Below are positions 25,385 to 33,507 of a DNA stretch of 64,000 nucleotides, in pieces; the stretch's first letter is position 1; each line of letters begins with the position of its first letter. The DNA comes from Nocardioides iriomotensis (GTDB lineage Bacteria > Actinomycetota > Actinomycetes > Propionibacteriales > Nocardioidaceae). Both the position numbers and the translations under genes were made by a program. Where the stretch lies: positions 1-64,000 of the forward strand of contig NZ_SDPU01000014.1 of the NCBI RefSeq assembly GCF_004168035.1, given 5' to 3'. The notes beneath the pieces were generated by a model that saw only the letters and a program-made list of their open reading frames with translations, had not been told where the DNA came from and did no database searches.

Positions 25385-26602
25385 TCAGCCGGCCGGTCGG
25401 TGGAGGATCCCCTCGTCGTACAGGTGGTCGAGGACCTCGTCGAGGCAGTCCTCGATGCTGCGGCCGGTCGTGTCGATCCGGACCGCGGCGTCCTCGGGCT
25501 CCTCGTAGGGCGAGGAGATGCCGGTGAACTCGGGGATCTCGCCGCGCCGCGCCTTGGCGTAGAGGCCCTTGCGGTCGCGCCGCTCGCACTCCTCCAGAGG
25601 GGTTGCCACGTGGATCAGGACGAAACGGCCGCCGGCCGCGTCGGTCATCGCGCGCACCTGCTTGCGGGTTGCGTCGAACGGGGCGATCGGCGAGCAGATC
25701 GCCACGCCGCCGTGGCGGGAGATCTCGGCACCGACCCAGCCGATCCGGCGGATGTTGGTCTCGCGGTCGGCCTTGGAGAAGGTCAGCCCCGCGGAGAGGT
25801 TGCGGCGGACCACGTCGCCGTCGAGGCTCGTCACGGTGCGCTCGCCCTGCTCGAGGAGCACGTCGTGCAGCGCCCGGGCGATGGTCGACTTGCCGCTGCC
25901 CGACAGCCCGGTGAAGAACAGCACCAGCCCCTGCTCGTCGGGCGCAGGCAGGTCGCGCTCGACGACCGCCGCGATGTCGTCGGGCAGGTCGCCCTCGCCG
26001 GTGAGCCCGAGGACGGGGCCGGGGGCGTAGGACTCGACGACCCCCTTGCCGAGCGCGTGGTCGACCTCGGCGTCGCCGTGGCTGGCCAGGGGTACGGCGA
26101 CCACGGACGCGTCCGCGAGGTGCGCGGCGGCCAGCAGCGACGCCCGCACCAGCGCGGGGCCGGACAGCAGCGGCGTCCCGGTGCCGATCAGAGCCAGCAG
26201 CAGCACCGGGGCGCCGCCGGCGACGTGGCCGATCCGGTCGAGGTCCGCGTAGGTGAGCGCGTCGGTGACCGGCACGGTCAGCGTCGTGGCGTCGTACGCC
26301 TCGCGGACCTGGGCCGGGGTGAGGTGCAGCCGGCGGAAGGCGCCGTACTGCGCGTGCGTGAGCGGCGTGATCGTCCCGTCCGGCAGCGCCACCCGCGCCA
26401 GCGGCAGCCCCTCGGGGTCGACCAGCTCGACCGCGCCGGCGGCCTCCGCGGCCGCGCGCACGTCGTCGGGCAGCGCGAGCGTCACCGGGCTGCCCGGCTC
26501 GTCGAACCGGGTCAGCGGGGCCAGCGCCCCCGACACCAGCAGCTCGAGGTCGTCGAGCTCCGTGGGCGTCGGGCAGTGCTGGGGCACGGGCTGGTCGGGC
26601 AC
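25385..26602 (-). CDS. cysC: Adenylylsulfate kinase with N-terminal degenerate ATP-sulfurylase-like domain
   Basis: About 405 aa. The C-terminal 180 residues are a full APS kinase (APS + ATP to PAPS): P-loop GLSGSGKST, SLDGDVVRRNL, FSKADRETNIRRIGWVGAEI and KGLYAKARRGEIPEFTGISSPYE. The N-terminal 200 residues start like the PUA-like domain of ATP sulfurylase (ELDDLELLVSGALAPLTRF), but the catalytic motifs QxRNPxH and GRD are not seen, so this half is probably inactive. The true start is uncertain: the open frame reaches 26671, overlapping the divergent asparaginase; GTG at 26602 or 26620 avoids this. ATP-sulfurylase activity is supplied by cysDN. Confidence 0.85.
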   Translation of the reverse strand: MPDQPVPQHCPTPTELDDLELLVSGALAPLTRFDEPGSPVTLALPDDVRAAAEAAGAVELVDPEGLPLARVALPDGTITPLTHAQYGAFRRLHLTPAQVREAYDATTLTVPVTDALTYADLDRIGHVAGGAPVLLLALIGTGTPLLSGPALVRASLLAAAHLADASVVAVPLASHGDAEVDHALGKGVVESYAPGPVLGLTGEGDLPDDIAAVVERDLPAPDEQGLVLFFTGLSGSGKSTIARALHDVLLEQGERTVTSLDGDVVRRNLSAGLTFSKADRETNIRRIGWVGAEISRHGGVAICSPIAPFDATRKQVRAMTDAAGGRFVLIHVATPLEECERRDRKGLYAKARRGEIPEFTGISSPYEEPEDAAVRIDTTGRSIEDCLDEVLDHLYDEGILHRPAG

Positions 26603-26661
26603 CGGAACAGTGTGCCGCACCGGGGCCGGGACGGCCGCGACCGGCCGGTACAGTCCGCGCC

Positions 26662-27621
26662 ATGCCCGCACCCGTGGTCGTCGCCGAGATCGTCCGTTCC
26701 GGCTTCGTGGAGGGCCACCACTACGGCTCCGTGGTCGTCCTCGACCGGGCCGGCGACGTGGACTGGTCCGTCGGCGACGTCACGTCGGCGATGTTCCCGC
26801 GCTCCTGCAACAAGCCGGTCCAGGCGCTGGCGATGCTGCGCGCCGGCCTCGACCTGCCGCCGGACCTGCTCGCGCTGGCCTGCGCGTCGCACTCCGGCGA
26901 GGCCTTCCACCTCGACGGTGCCCTGCGGATCCTGAAGGGCGCCGGTCTGGACGAGTCCGCGCTGCAGACCCCGCCGGACTTCCCGATCGACGACACCGCC
27001 CGCGAGGAGTGGATCCGCGACGGCCACGGCCGCGAGCCGCTGGCGATGAACTGCTCCGGCAAGCATGCCGCGATGCTCGCCACCTGCGTCGTCAACGGCT
27101 GGGACACCACCACCTACCGCGACCCCGACCACCCCCTGCAGGTCGCGATCGCCGAGACCTTCGCCGAGCTGACGGGGGAGCCCGTCGAGGCGGTCGCGGT
27201 CGACGGCTGCGGCGCGCCGCTCCTCTCCACCAGCCTCTCCGGGCTCGCCCGGGCGTTCCGCACGCTCGCCACCGCGCAGGACGGGCTCGAGCAGCGCGTC
27301 GCCGACGCGATCCGCACGCACCCCGAGTTCACCTCCGGCACCCGTCGCGACGAGGCCGCGCTGCTGCGCGCGGTGCCCGGCGCGATCGGCAAGGCCGGCG
27401 CCGAGTCCTGCTACGCCGTGGCGCTGCCCGACGGCCGCGCCGTCGCGCTCAAGACCGACGACGGCGCCCCGCGGGTGCGGCCGGTGCTGATGGCCGCCGC
27501 GCTCGAGCGGATGGGCGTCCCCGACGAGACCGGCGTCGACGGCGACGCCGTCCGCCGTACCGGCGTGGTCGAGCTGCTGGGCGGCGGCGTGCCGGTCGGC
27601 AGCCTGCGCGCGGTGTTCTGA
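26662..27621 (+). CDS. Asparaginase (L-asparaginase II, PF06089 type)
   Basis: A 319-aa protein of the thermolabile asparaginase family typical of actinobacteria and rhizobia, which hydrolyses L-asparagine to aspartate and ammonia. Signatures are VVAEIVRSGFVEGHHYGSVVVLD, MFPRSCNKPVQALAMLRAGLD (the catalytic Ser-x-x-Lys region), ACASHSGEAFHLDG and MNCSGKHAAML. Length fits. The ATG is divergent from the cysC fusion. It stands alone on its strand and is followed 51 bases on by an HTH gene. Confidence 0.9.
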   Translation: MPAPVVVAEIVRSGFVEGHHYGSVVVLDRAGDVDWSVGDVTSAMFPRSCNKPVQALAMLRAGLDLPPDLLALACASHSGEAFHLDGALRILKGAGLDESALQTPPDFPIDDTAREEWIRDGHGREPLAMNCSGKHAAMLATCVVNGWDTTTYRDPDHPLQVAIAETFAELTGEPVEAVAVDGCGAPLLSTSLSGLARAFRTLATAQDGLEQRVADAIRTHPEFTSGTRRDEAALLRAVPGAIGKAGAESCYAVALPDGRAVALKTDDGAPRVRPVLMAAALERMGVPDETGVDGDAVRRTGVVELLGGGVPVGSLRAVF

Positions 27622-27672
27622 CAGCTGCCGCGGCGGCCCGCGAATAGGATGCCGTGGAGGACAGGGGGTGTC

Positions 27673-29265
27673 GTGACGGGCAGACGACCGGGTCGCGTGC
27701 AGCAGATCGCGTACGACGCCACGCCCCTCAACGCCGTCACGGTCGACGTCGAGGCGCGGATCGGCTGGCTGCTCGCGATGTCCCGGCTGCACCACCCGGA
27801 CCCGTCGTTCCAGGACGGCCGCGTCTTCATCGAGGCCCTCGGTGACGCCGGGATGCCCACCAGCCGGAGCCTGCTGTCGCGCTGGGAGTCCGGTGAGATC
27901 CCGATCTCCTACGAGGCGATGGCCGCCTACGAGCAGGTGCTGGGCATCGAGTCCGGCCAGATCTCCTCGATCACGGCGTACGTCGGCGCGATCCTCCCGC
28001 GGATCAAGGCCCGGCTGGCCCGGCCGAAGCTCGACCCGGCCACCCCGGAGTTCGCCGACCGGCTCGACGCGCTGATCGACCTGTGCGAGGACGGCGGCGC
28101 GCTGTCCCGCGACTGGCAGGACCTCGGCTGGCACCTCGCGGCCGTCCCGCACGCGTTCCTGCGCTCCTCGGTGTGGGCCGCGCTGTGCGGGCGGCTGGTC
28201 AACGAGATGCCGCGCACCGTCAAGCTCGCCTACCGCCAGTACAGCGCCGCCGCGTTCAACCTCGCCCAGGTCCCCCGCGCCCAGCCCTACCTCGTCGACG
28301 CCGTCGCGACCTGGGTCGCCGACCCGCGCGCGCAGGTGCTGACCACCCCGGTCGGCATGCTCGACCGGCTGCCCACCCGGGCCGCGGCCTCGCTCGTGCT
28401 CGACATGATCGAGAAGCCGCCGACGCAGTCGGTGTTCAAGGTCGGCATCTGGTCGGCCACCGAGAAGCTGGCGCGCGGCCAGTTCGACGACGAGGAGCGC
28501 GCCCGGCTCGACATGCTGGTGCTGCAGCTGTGGCGCCGGGACCCGGTGCGCGCCAGCGAGGACCTCGCCGAGCTGATCGCCGGCATGCCCGAGGGGATGC
28601 GGTCCACGCTGGTGCACGCGGCCGACCGGGCCGGCCGCCGCAGGTTGGGGTACGCCGTCGAGCACGGCGAGGAGGTCGTCGCGACCCGCGCCCGCGCCAT
28701 CGCGGGCCAGATCGCCGAGCAGGCCCGCACGCTCGTGCCGCAGGAGCCGACGTACGCCGAGGACCGGATGCTCACCCGGCTGGTGCGCGAGGCGCTGTTC
28801 CACCGCGACTCCGAGCGCCGGCACCTGTCCTCGCTGCTGATCGCGTCCTCGCCGTTCGGCCGCGCCGTCACCGACTGCCTGCTCGTGCTGCTCAAGGACA
28901 CCGGGCACTCGAACTGGATGCGAGGGCGCACCGCGACGCTGGCGCGCTACCTCAGCGACGAGACCCACCGGCTTCGGATGATCAGCCTCCTCGACGACCC
29001 CGCCGAGGACGTGGTCACGCCGGTCGCGCAGGCCCTCGGCCACATGCCGTACAGCGCGATGTCCGACCAGGTGCTGCGCAGCTCGCTGGGCCGCGAGCTC
29101 ACCAACGCCGCGCGCGGCAAGATGTACGCCCTCGGCATGTCCGGTTCGCCCGGGCTCGCGGCGATCGCCACCTCCGACCAGGTGCCGGAGTGGCAGCGCG
29201 TCGCCGCCGCCTGGTGGCAGGAGCACGGCTCCGCGATCCGCCCGTCGCCCGAGCCCGGCGCCTGA
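27673..29265 (+). CDS. Large HTH (XRE-like) protein with helical-repeat body
   Basis: A 530-aa protein. Residues about 25-95 look like a Cro/C1-type HTH with MPTSRSLLSRWESGEIPISYEAMAAYEQVLG as the recognition-helix region. The rest is alpha-helical and resembles HEAT-like repeats (EDVVTPVAQALGHMPYSAMSDQVL). Similar long one-component proteins occur in Nocardioidaceae; the function is unknown. GTG at 27673 is chosen because GGAGGACAGGGGGTGTC precedes it. It lies between asparaginase and the HbhA-type locus. Confidence 0.7.
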   Translation: MTGRRPGRVQQIAYDATPLNAVTVDVEARIGWLLAMSRLHHPDPSFQDGRVFIEALGDAGMPTSRSLLSRWESGEIPISYEAMAAYEQVLGIESGQISSITAYVGAILPRIKARLARPKLDPATPEFADRLDALIDLCEDGGALSRDWQDLGWHLAAVPHAFLRSSVWAALCGRLVNEMPRTVKLAYRQYSAAAFNLAQVPRAQPYLVDAVATWVADPRAQVLTTPVGMLDRLPTRAAASLVLDMIEKPPTQSVFKVGIWSATEKLARGQFDDEERARLDMLVLQLWRRDPVRASEDLAELIAGMPEGMRSTLVHAADRAGRRRLGYAVEHGEEVVATRARAIAGQIAEQARTLVPQEPTYAEDRMLTRLVREALFHRDSERRHLSSLLIASSPFGRAVTDCLLVLLKDTGHSNWMRGRTATLARYLSDETHRLRMISLLDDPAEDVVTPVAQALGHMPYSAMSDQVLRSSLGRELTNAARGKMYALGMSGSPGLAAIATSDQVPEWQRVAAAWWQEHGSAIRPSPEPGA

Positions 29266-29298
29266 GGCCGACCACCGGCCGCCTGTCCGCCACCCGTG

Positions 29299-29312
29299 TG
29301 CAACCGGTTGCA
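29299..29312. promoter_or_regulatory. 14-bp perfect palindrome TGCAACCGGTTGCA
   Basis: The palindrome is upstream of the XRE gene (start 29426), 34 bases after the previous stop. Its symmetry and length resemble LacI/GalR or XRE operators. It may bind the XRE product or a distant regulator. Confidence 0.45.
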
Positions 29313-29425
29313 TGCACGCCGTACACCTGAGAAAACCCTGTGCTGTAACGGCTTTGTGGGATGCTTCACGCCGAAATCGGTTCGGTGCGCTTGCAAGAGT
29401 TAGCACTCCGGGGCAGAGTGGAGGC

Positions 29426-29803
29426 ATGGCAAAGTTCGGGGTCGGAAAGACCGTCGGCACGCTGGGCGACTACCTCCGCGAGCAGCGAATGGCCGCCAAG
29501 CTCTCGCTGCGACAGCTGTCGGAGCAGGCCGGCGTCTCCAACCCCTACCTGAGCCAGATCGAACGCGGTCTGCGCCGTCCCTCGGCCGAGGTGCTCCAGC
29601 AGCTGGCCAAGGCGCTCCGGATCTCCGCCGAGACGCTGTACGTCCGCGCGGGGATCCTCGACCCGGACGAAGGCGAGGTCCGCTCGGTCGAGCTGGCCGT
29701 GCTCGCCGACACCGGCCTGACCGAACGACAGAAGCAGTCGCTGCTCGACGTCTACAACTCGTTCCGCGCAGCGAACTCCCACACCGAAGCCTCAGGAGGC
29801 TGA
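29426..29803 (+). CDS. XRE family transcriptional regulator (Rv0474-like)
   Basis: A 125-aa cytosolic regulator. The HTH at about 15-72 is clear: LGDYLREQRMAAKLSLRQLSEQAGVSNPYLSQIERGLRRPS. The C-terminal 50 residues end ADTGLTERQKQSLLDVYNSFRAA. The order XRE regulator, HbhA-like, DUF2516 matches that of Rv0474-Rv0475-Rv0476 in Mycobacterium tuberculosis (family knowledge). ATG at 29426 follows GTGGAGGC; the open frame from 29312 is not needed. It precedes the HbhA-like gene by one base, so the two are surely one transcript. Confidence 0.88.
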   Translation: MAKFGVGKTVGTLGDYLREQRMAAKLSLRQLSEQAGVSNPYLSQIERGLRRPSAEVLQQLAKALRISAETLYVRAGILDPDEGEVRSVELAVLADTGLTERQKQSLLDVYNSFRAANSHTEASGG

Positions 29804-29804
29804 C

Positions 29805-30419
29805 ATGGCTACCAAGACCAAGGCACCCAAGTTCGACGCCACCCGCCCGTTCTACGCCGCCGTCGGCGCCGGCGACCTCGCGGTGGGCTTCGCCCGCACG
29901 ACCGCCGGCGACGTGCAGGCGCGCTTCGCCAAGCTGGACCTCGAGCCGAAGATCCTGCGCGACCAGGCCGTCACCCTCGTGACCGCCCGCGTCGAGGAGC
30001 TCCAGGGCGACGCCAAGAAGGCGCAGACCGCCGTCGAGGCCCGCATCGCCGAGCTGCAGACCGACGCCAAGGGTCTGCCGGCCCGCGCGCAGAAGCTCGT
30101 CAACGAGTACCTCGCCGAGCTGAACAAGACTGTCGCCGAGCTCAACAAGAGCTACGCCGAGCTGGCCACCCGCGGGCAGGACTTCGTCGCCAAGGTGCGC
30201 GGCCAGGAGTCAACGCAGCAGGCCAAGGCCGCCGCCAAGACGACCACCACCAAGGCGAAGACCACCGCCACCACGGCCAAGAAGTCGACCAAGAAGGCCG
30301 CCAAGAAGACCGGCTCCCCGGCCAAGGCGACCAAGACCGCCGCCAAGGAGACCGCGGCCAAGACCGCCGAGGCCGCCGGCGACGCCGCCGACAAGGCCGG
30401 CGACAAGTCCGACTCCTGA
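29805..30419 (+). CDS. hbhA: HbhA-like / histone-like lysine-rich protein
   Basis: A 204-aa protein. Residues 1-125 form a coiled-coil-prone helix (ARVEELQGDAKKAQTAVEARIAELQTDAKGL). Residues 140-200 are a low-complexity tail with repeated KAAAK/KTTTTKAK/KSTKKAAKK motifs like the heparin-binding region of mycobacterial HbhA and like H1-type nucleoid proteins. It lacks a signal peptide. In mycobacteria HbhA is surface-exposed and adhesive; whether this one is exported is not shown. The ATG is one base after the XRE stop. A strong hairpin (30441-30475) follows. Confidence 0.82.
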   Translation: MATKTKAPKFDATRPFYAAVGAGDLAVGFARTTAGDVQARFAKLDLEPKILRDQAVTLVTARVEELQGDAKKAQTAVEARIAELQTDAKGLPARAQKLVNEYLAELNKTVAELNKSYAELATRGQDFVAKVRGQESTQQAKAAAKTTTTKAKTTATTAKKSTKKAAKKTGSPAKATKTAAKETAAKTAEAAGDAADKAGDKSDS

Positions 30420-30440
30420 GCAGCACCGCACCACCCCTTC

Positions 30441-30475
30441 CGCGCCCCCGCGCTCGCTGTCGAGCCGGGGGCGCG
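30441..30475 (+). terminator. GC-rich hairpin after the HbhA-like gene
   Basis: CGCGCCCCCG (30441-30450) pairs exactly with CGGGGGCGCG (30466-30475), 15-base loop, 22 bases after the stop. No T-tract follows, as is usual in actinobacteria. It may reduce read-through into the DUF2516 gene. Confidence 0.65.
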
Positions 30476-30514
30476 GTCGTGCCCGGATCCGGCCGAGGTC
30501 GCTACTCTGGTGAC

Positions 30515-30802
30515 GTGCTCGATCTCTTCGCCTTCCAGAACGGCCTCATGCTGCTCGCCACCCTGGCGATGTTCGCCGTCCAGGCGTTCGCGTTCGTCGA
30601 CGCGGTCTCGCACAAGCCCGAGGCGTACGTCGCCGCCGACAAGCTCACCAAGCCGGCCTGGCTGATCATCCTCGGGATCGCCCTGGCGGCCCACATGCTC
30701 ATCTGGAGCCCGATGAGCTTCCTCAACCTGATCGGCACCGTCGCGGCGATCGTCTACATCGTCGACGCCCGCCCGGCGCTGCGCGCCCTCACCCGCCGCT
30801 GA
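30515..30802 (+). CDS. DUF2516 family membrane protein
   Basis: A 95-aa protein with three hydrophobic helices: LMLLATLAMFAVQAFAFVDAV, WLIILGIALAAHMLIW and FLNLIGTVAAIVYIVDARPAL. The family (Rv0476 in M. tuberculosis) lies beside hbhA; function unknown. GTG at 30515 is chosen because it gives the known N-terminus MLDLFAFQNGL; upstream frame is short. It is separated from the HbhA-like gene by a hairpin. Confidence 0.8.
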   Translation: MLDLFAFQNGLMLLATLAMFAVQAFAFVDAVSHKPEAYVAADKLTKPAWLIILGIALAAHMLIWSPMSFLNLIGTVAAIVYIVDARPALRALTRR

Positions 30803-30950
30803 GCCCTCGGCCGCGCAGCCCTAGCACCTCGTCCACGGTTGCGGACGGTTTCTCCCGTCTTCGCCCGCTCGGTCCCGTCGACGTCCTATCGTGGCGGGAT
30901 GCTCGGGTCGGGTCCCGGGCTGTACGTGATCGACCCGGGGGTTCTCACAG

Positions 30951-32414
30951 GTGGCGTCCACGCAGCGCCTCGCCGAGCAGGCGGAGGTCGTCGACCGCTC
31001 GCGCACCGTCCGCGACCTGCTCGTGCTGCGCGTCTGGCTGGTCTTCCTCGACCTGATCGTCATCGAGGCCGCCCTGCTGTTCGGCTGGCGCCTGCGCGTG
31101 GGCATCGAGGGCTGGCTCGACCCCGTCGCCCGCGACAACGCCGTGGTGCTCGCGGCCGGCCCGTGGATCGTGCTGACCTGGCTGTTGCTGCTCGCCCTCC
31201 AGGGCGCCTACTCCGTGCAGTCGCTCGGCGCCGGCACGGCCGAGTACCGCGCGGTCGCGATGGCCTCGGTGATGGCCGCTGGTCTCGTCGGGCTCGGCTG
31301 CTACATGTTCAAGATCCCGCTGTCCCGGGGATTCCTGCTGCTCACCTTCCTCGTCGGCCTGCCGCTGGTGCTGCTCAGCCACTTCGTCGTACGACGGTTC
31401 ATGCACCGGATGCGCTCGCGGGGCCGGCTCGTGCACCGCGTGGTCGCGGTGGGTGGCGCGACGGGCATCGGCGAGGTCGTCTCCGTGCTGGAGCGCGAGA
31501 AGTACCTGGGCTACCAGGTGATCGGCGCCTGCACCCCGCGCAACGTCGAGCCCGACGAGGTGCCGGTCCCGATCTTCGGCGGGCCCACCGACATCCGCCG
31601 GATCTGCATCGAGGAGGGCGCCGACACCGTGCTGGTCGCCCGCGGCGGCTACAACACCGCCGGCGAGCTGCGCCGCATCGCGTGGGCGCTCGAGGGCGCG
31701 GGCGTCGAGCTCGTCGTCGTGCCGTCGCTCACCGACGTGGCCGGCCCGCGCATCCGGATGCGACCGGTCGCCGGTCTGCCGCTGATCCACCTCCAGGAGC
31801 CGCAGGCGGGCGAGGCGGGCGGGTTCGGCAAGCGGGCGTTCGACATCGTCCTCTCGCTCGCCGCCCTCGTGGTGCTGTCACCGGCGATGGTCGCGTGCGC
31901 CCTGCTGGTCCGGCGCGAGGACGGCGGCCCGGTGCTGTTCCGGCAGCCGCGCGTGGGCAGGACGGGCCAGCTGTTCGACATGCTGAAGTTCCGCTCGATG
32001 GTGGTCGACGCCGAGGCGCGACGGGCCGAGCTGGTCGGGCAGAACGAAGGCGCCGGCGTGCTGTTCAAGATGCGCGAGGACCCGCGGATCACCCGGGTCG
32101 GCCGGGTGCTGCGGCGCTACTCCCTCGACGAGCTGCCGCAGCTGCTCAACGTGCTCAAGGGCGACATGAGTCTGGTCGGCCCGCGCCCGCCGCTGCAGGA
32201 CGAGGTCGACCGCTACCACGACGACATGCGCCGCCGGCTGCTGGTCCGCCCCGGCATCACCGGGCTGTGGCAGGTCTCCGGGCGCTCCGAGCTGAGCTGG
32301 GACGAGTCGGTCCGGCTCGACCTCTACTACGTCGACAACTGGTCGATGCTCTCGGACCTGGTCATCCTGGCCAAGACCGTCCGGGCGGTCGTCGGCTCCT
32401 CCGGCGCCTACTGA
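30951..32414 (+). CDS. Initiating polyprenyl-phosphate sugar transferase (WbaP/CpsE type)
   Basis: A 487-aa enzyme that places the first sugar-1-phosphate on undecaprenyl phosphate for exopolysaccharide. Four N-terminal helices (about 25-130) and a CoA-binding-like middle domain (HRVVAVGGATGIGEVVSVLE) precede a fifth helix (AFDIVLSLAALVVLSPAMV) and the catalytic domain: RQPRVGRTGQLFDMLKFRSM, ITRVGRVLRRYSLDELPQLLNVLKGDMSLVGPRPP and RPGITGLWQVSGRS. GTG follows CGGGGGTTCTCACAG. It is the only such initiator in the window and probably serves the Wzy locus 15 kb to the left. Confidence 0.93.
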   Translation: MASTQRLAEQAEVVDRSRTVRDLLVLRVWLVFLDLIVIEAALLFGWRLRVGIEGWLDPVARDNAVVLAAGPWIVLTWLLLLALQGAYSVQSLGAGTAEYRAVAMASVMAAGLVGLGCYMFKIPLSRGFLLLTFLVGLPLVLLSHFVVRRFMHRMRSRGRLVHRVVAVGGATGIGEVVSVLEREKYLGYQVIGACTPRNVEPDEVPVPIFGGPTDIRRICIEEGADTVLVARGGYNTAGELRRIAWALEGAGVELVVVPSLTDVAGPRIRMRPVAGLPLIHLQEPQAGEAGGFGKRAFDIVLSLAALVVLSPAMVACALLVRREDGGPVLFRQPRVGRTGQLFDMLKFRSMVVDAEARRAELVGQNEGAGVLFKMREDPRITRVGRVLRRYSLDELPQLLNVLKGDMSLVGPRPPLQDEVDRYHDDMRRRLLVRPGITGLWQVSGRSELSWDESVRLDLYYVDNWSMLSDLVILAKTVRAVVGSSGAY

Positions 32415-32508
32415 CGTCCCCCGCACGCCGTACGACGGACACCGACCGTTCTTGCGCCGGTGGCGAAACCCACTGGAAACGGTCGGTGCCGCCTGGTGAG
32501 ATCGAGGC

Positions 32509-33507
32509 ATGACCCTGACCCCTGCCGTCGAGGCGATCGACCTGGTCAAGCGCTTCGGCGACAACACCGCCGTCGACCACGTCAGCTTCGCCGTGCCCGC
32601 CGGCACCGTGCTCGGACTGCTCGGCCCCAACGGGGCCGGCAAGACCACCACGGTCCGCATGCTCACCACGCTCAGCAGGCCCACGAGCGGCACCGGCCGG
32701 GTCGCCGGCTACGACATCCTCGACGAGCCTGAAGCCGTGCGGCGCAGCATGGGCCTCGTCGGTCAGGCCGCCACGGTCGACGAGCTCCTCACGGCCCGCG
32801 AGAACCTCTGGATGATCGGCCGCCTCGCGGGGCTGCCGACCTCCTACGTGCGGCCCGCCGGCGACGACCTGCTCGAGCGGTTCTCGCTGACCGACGCGGC
32901 CGACAAGGTCGTCAAGCAGTTCTCCGGCGGCATGCGCCGGCGCCTCGACCTCGCGGTCAGCCTCATCGCCGCACCGCCGGTGCTGTTCCTCGACGAGCCG
33001 ACGACCGGCCTCGACCCGCGCAGCCGCAACGACCTGTGGGACGTCCTGCGCGGCCTGGTCGGGGAGGGCACCACGCTCGTGCTCACCACGCAGTACCTCG
33101 AGGAGGCCGACCAGCTCTGCGACGACATCGTCGTGATCGACCGGGGCACGGTCATCGCCTCGGGCACGCCCACCCAGCTCAAGGACCAGGCCGGCGCCGC
33201 CTCCGTCGTGCTGACGCTGACCCACACCGCCGACCTCGAGCGCGCCGAGAGCCTGCTGCGCTCGTGCGCCCCCGAGGTGTACGTCGAGCCCGCGGCGCGC
33301 CGGCTCACGGCCCAGGCACACGGCCTCGACGACATGACCCGGATCGCGCACGCGTTCGCCGACAGCGGCATCACCGTGGACGACCTGGGCCTCCAGCGCC
33401 CCAGCCTCGACGACGTCTTCCTGGCGCTCACCGGCCACCGCGCCGAGGAGACCGGCGGCGACGACCTGGACGACGAGCTCGACAGCCTCGAAGGAGCCAC
33501 CCGATGA
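32509..33507 (+). CDS. ABC exporter ATPase, DrrA family
   Basis: A 332-aa ATPase. Walker A is G39-PNGAGKTT-47, the signature is FSGGMRRRLDLAVSL, Walker B is VLFLDEPTTGLDPRSR, and the D-loop/H-loop region is LVLTTQYLEEADQL. The C-terminal 100 residues are the DrrA-type extension (LQRPSLDDVFLALTGH). Such pairs export drugs, lipids or glycolipids. ATG follows GTGAGATCGAGGC; the stop overlaps the permease start as ATGA. Confidence 0.92.
   Translation: MTLTPAVEAIDLVKRFGDNTAVDHVSFAVPAGTVLGLLGPNGAGKTTTVRMLTTLSRPTSGTGRVAGYDILDEPEAVRRSMGLVGQAATVDELLTARENLWMIGRLAGLPTSYVRPAGDDLLERFSLTDAADKVVKQFSGGMRRRLDLAVSLIAAPPVLFLDEPTTGLDPRSRNDLWDVLRGLVGEGTTLVLTTQYLEEADQLCDDIVVIDRGTVIASGTPTQLKDQAGAASVVLTLTHTADLERAESLLRSCAPEVYVEPAARRLTAQAHGLDDMTRIAHAFADSGITVDDLGLQRPSLDDVFLALTGHRAEETGGDDLDDELDSLEGATR

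Noticed and set aside
29400-29420. CIRCE heat-shock element
   Set aside because: TTAGCACTC is exact, but the right half is only GAGTG and the spacer is 7 instead of 9 bases. No hrcA, groES or dnaK nearby.
26512-29460. 982-aa open frame on the minus strand
   Set aside because: Antisense to asparaginase and the HTH protein, with shadow composition and no domain.
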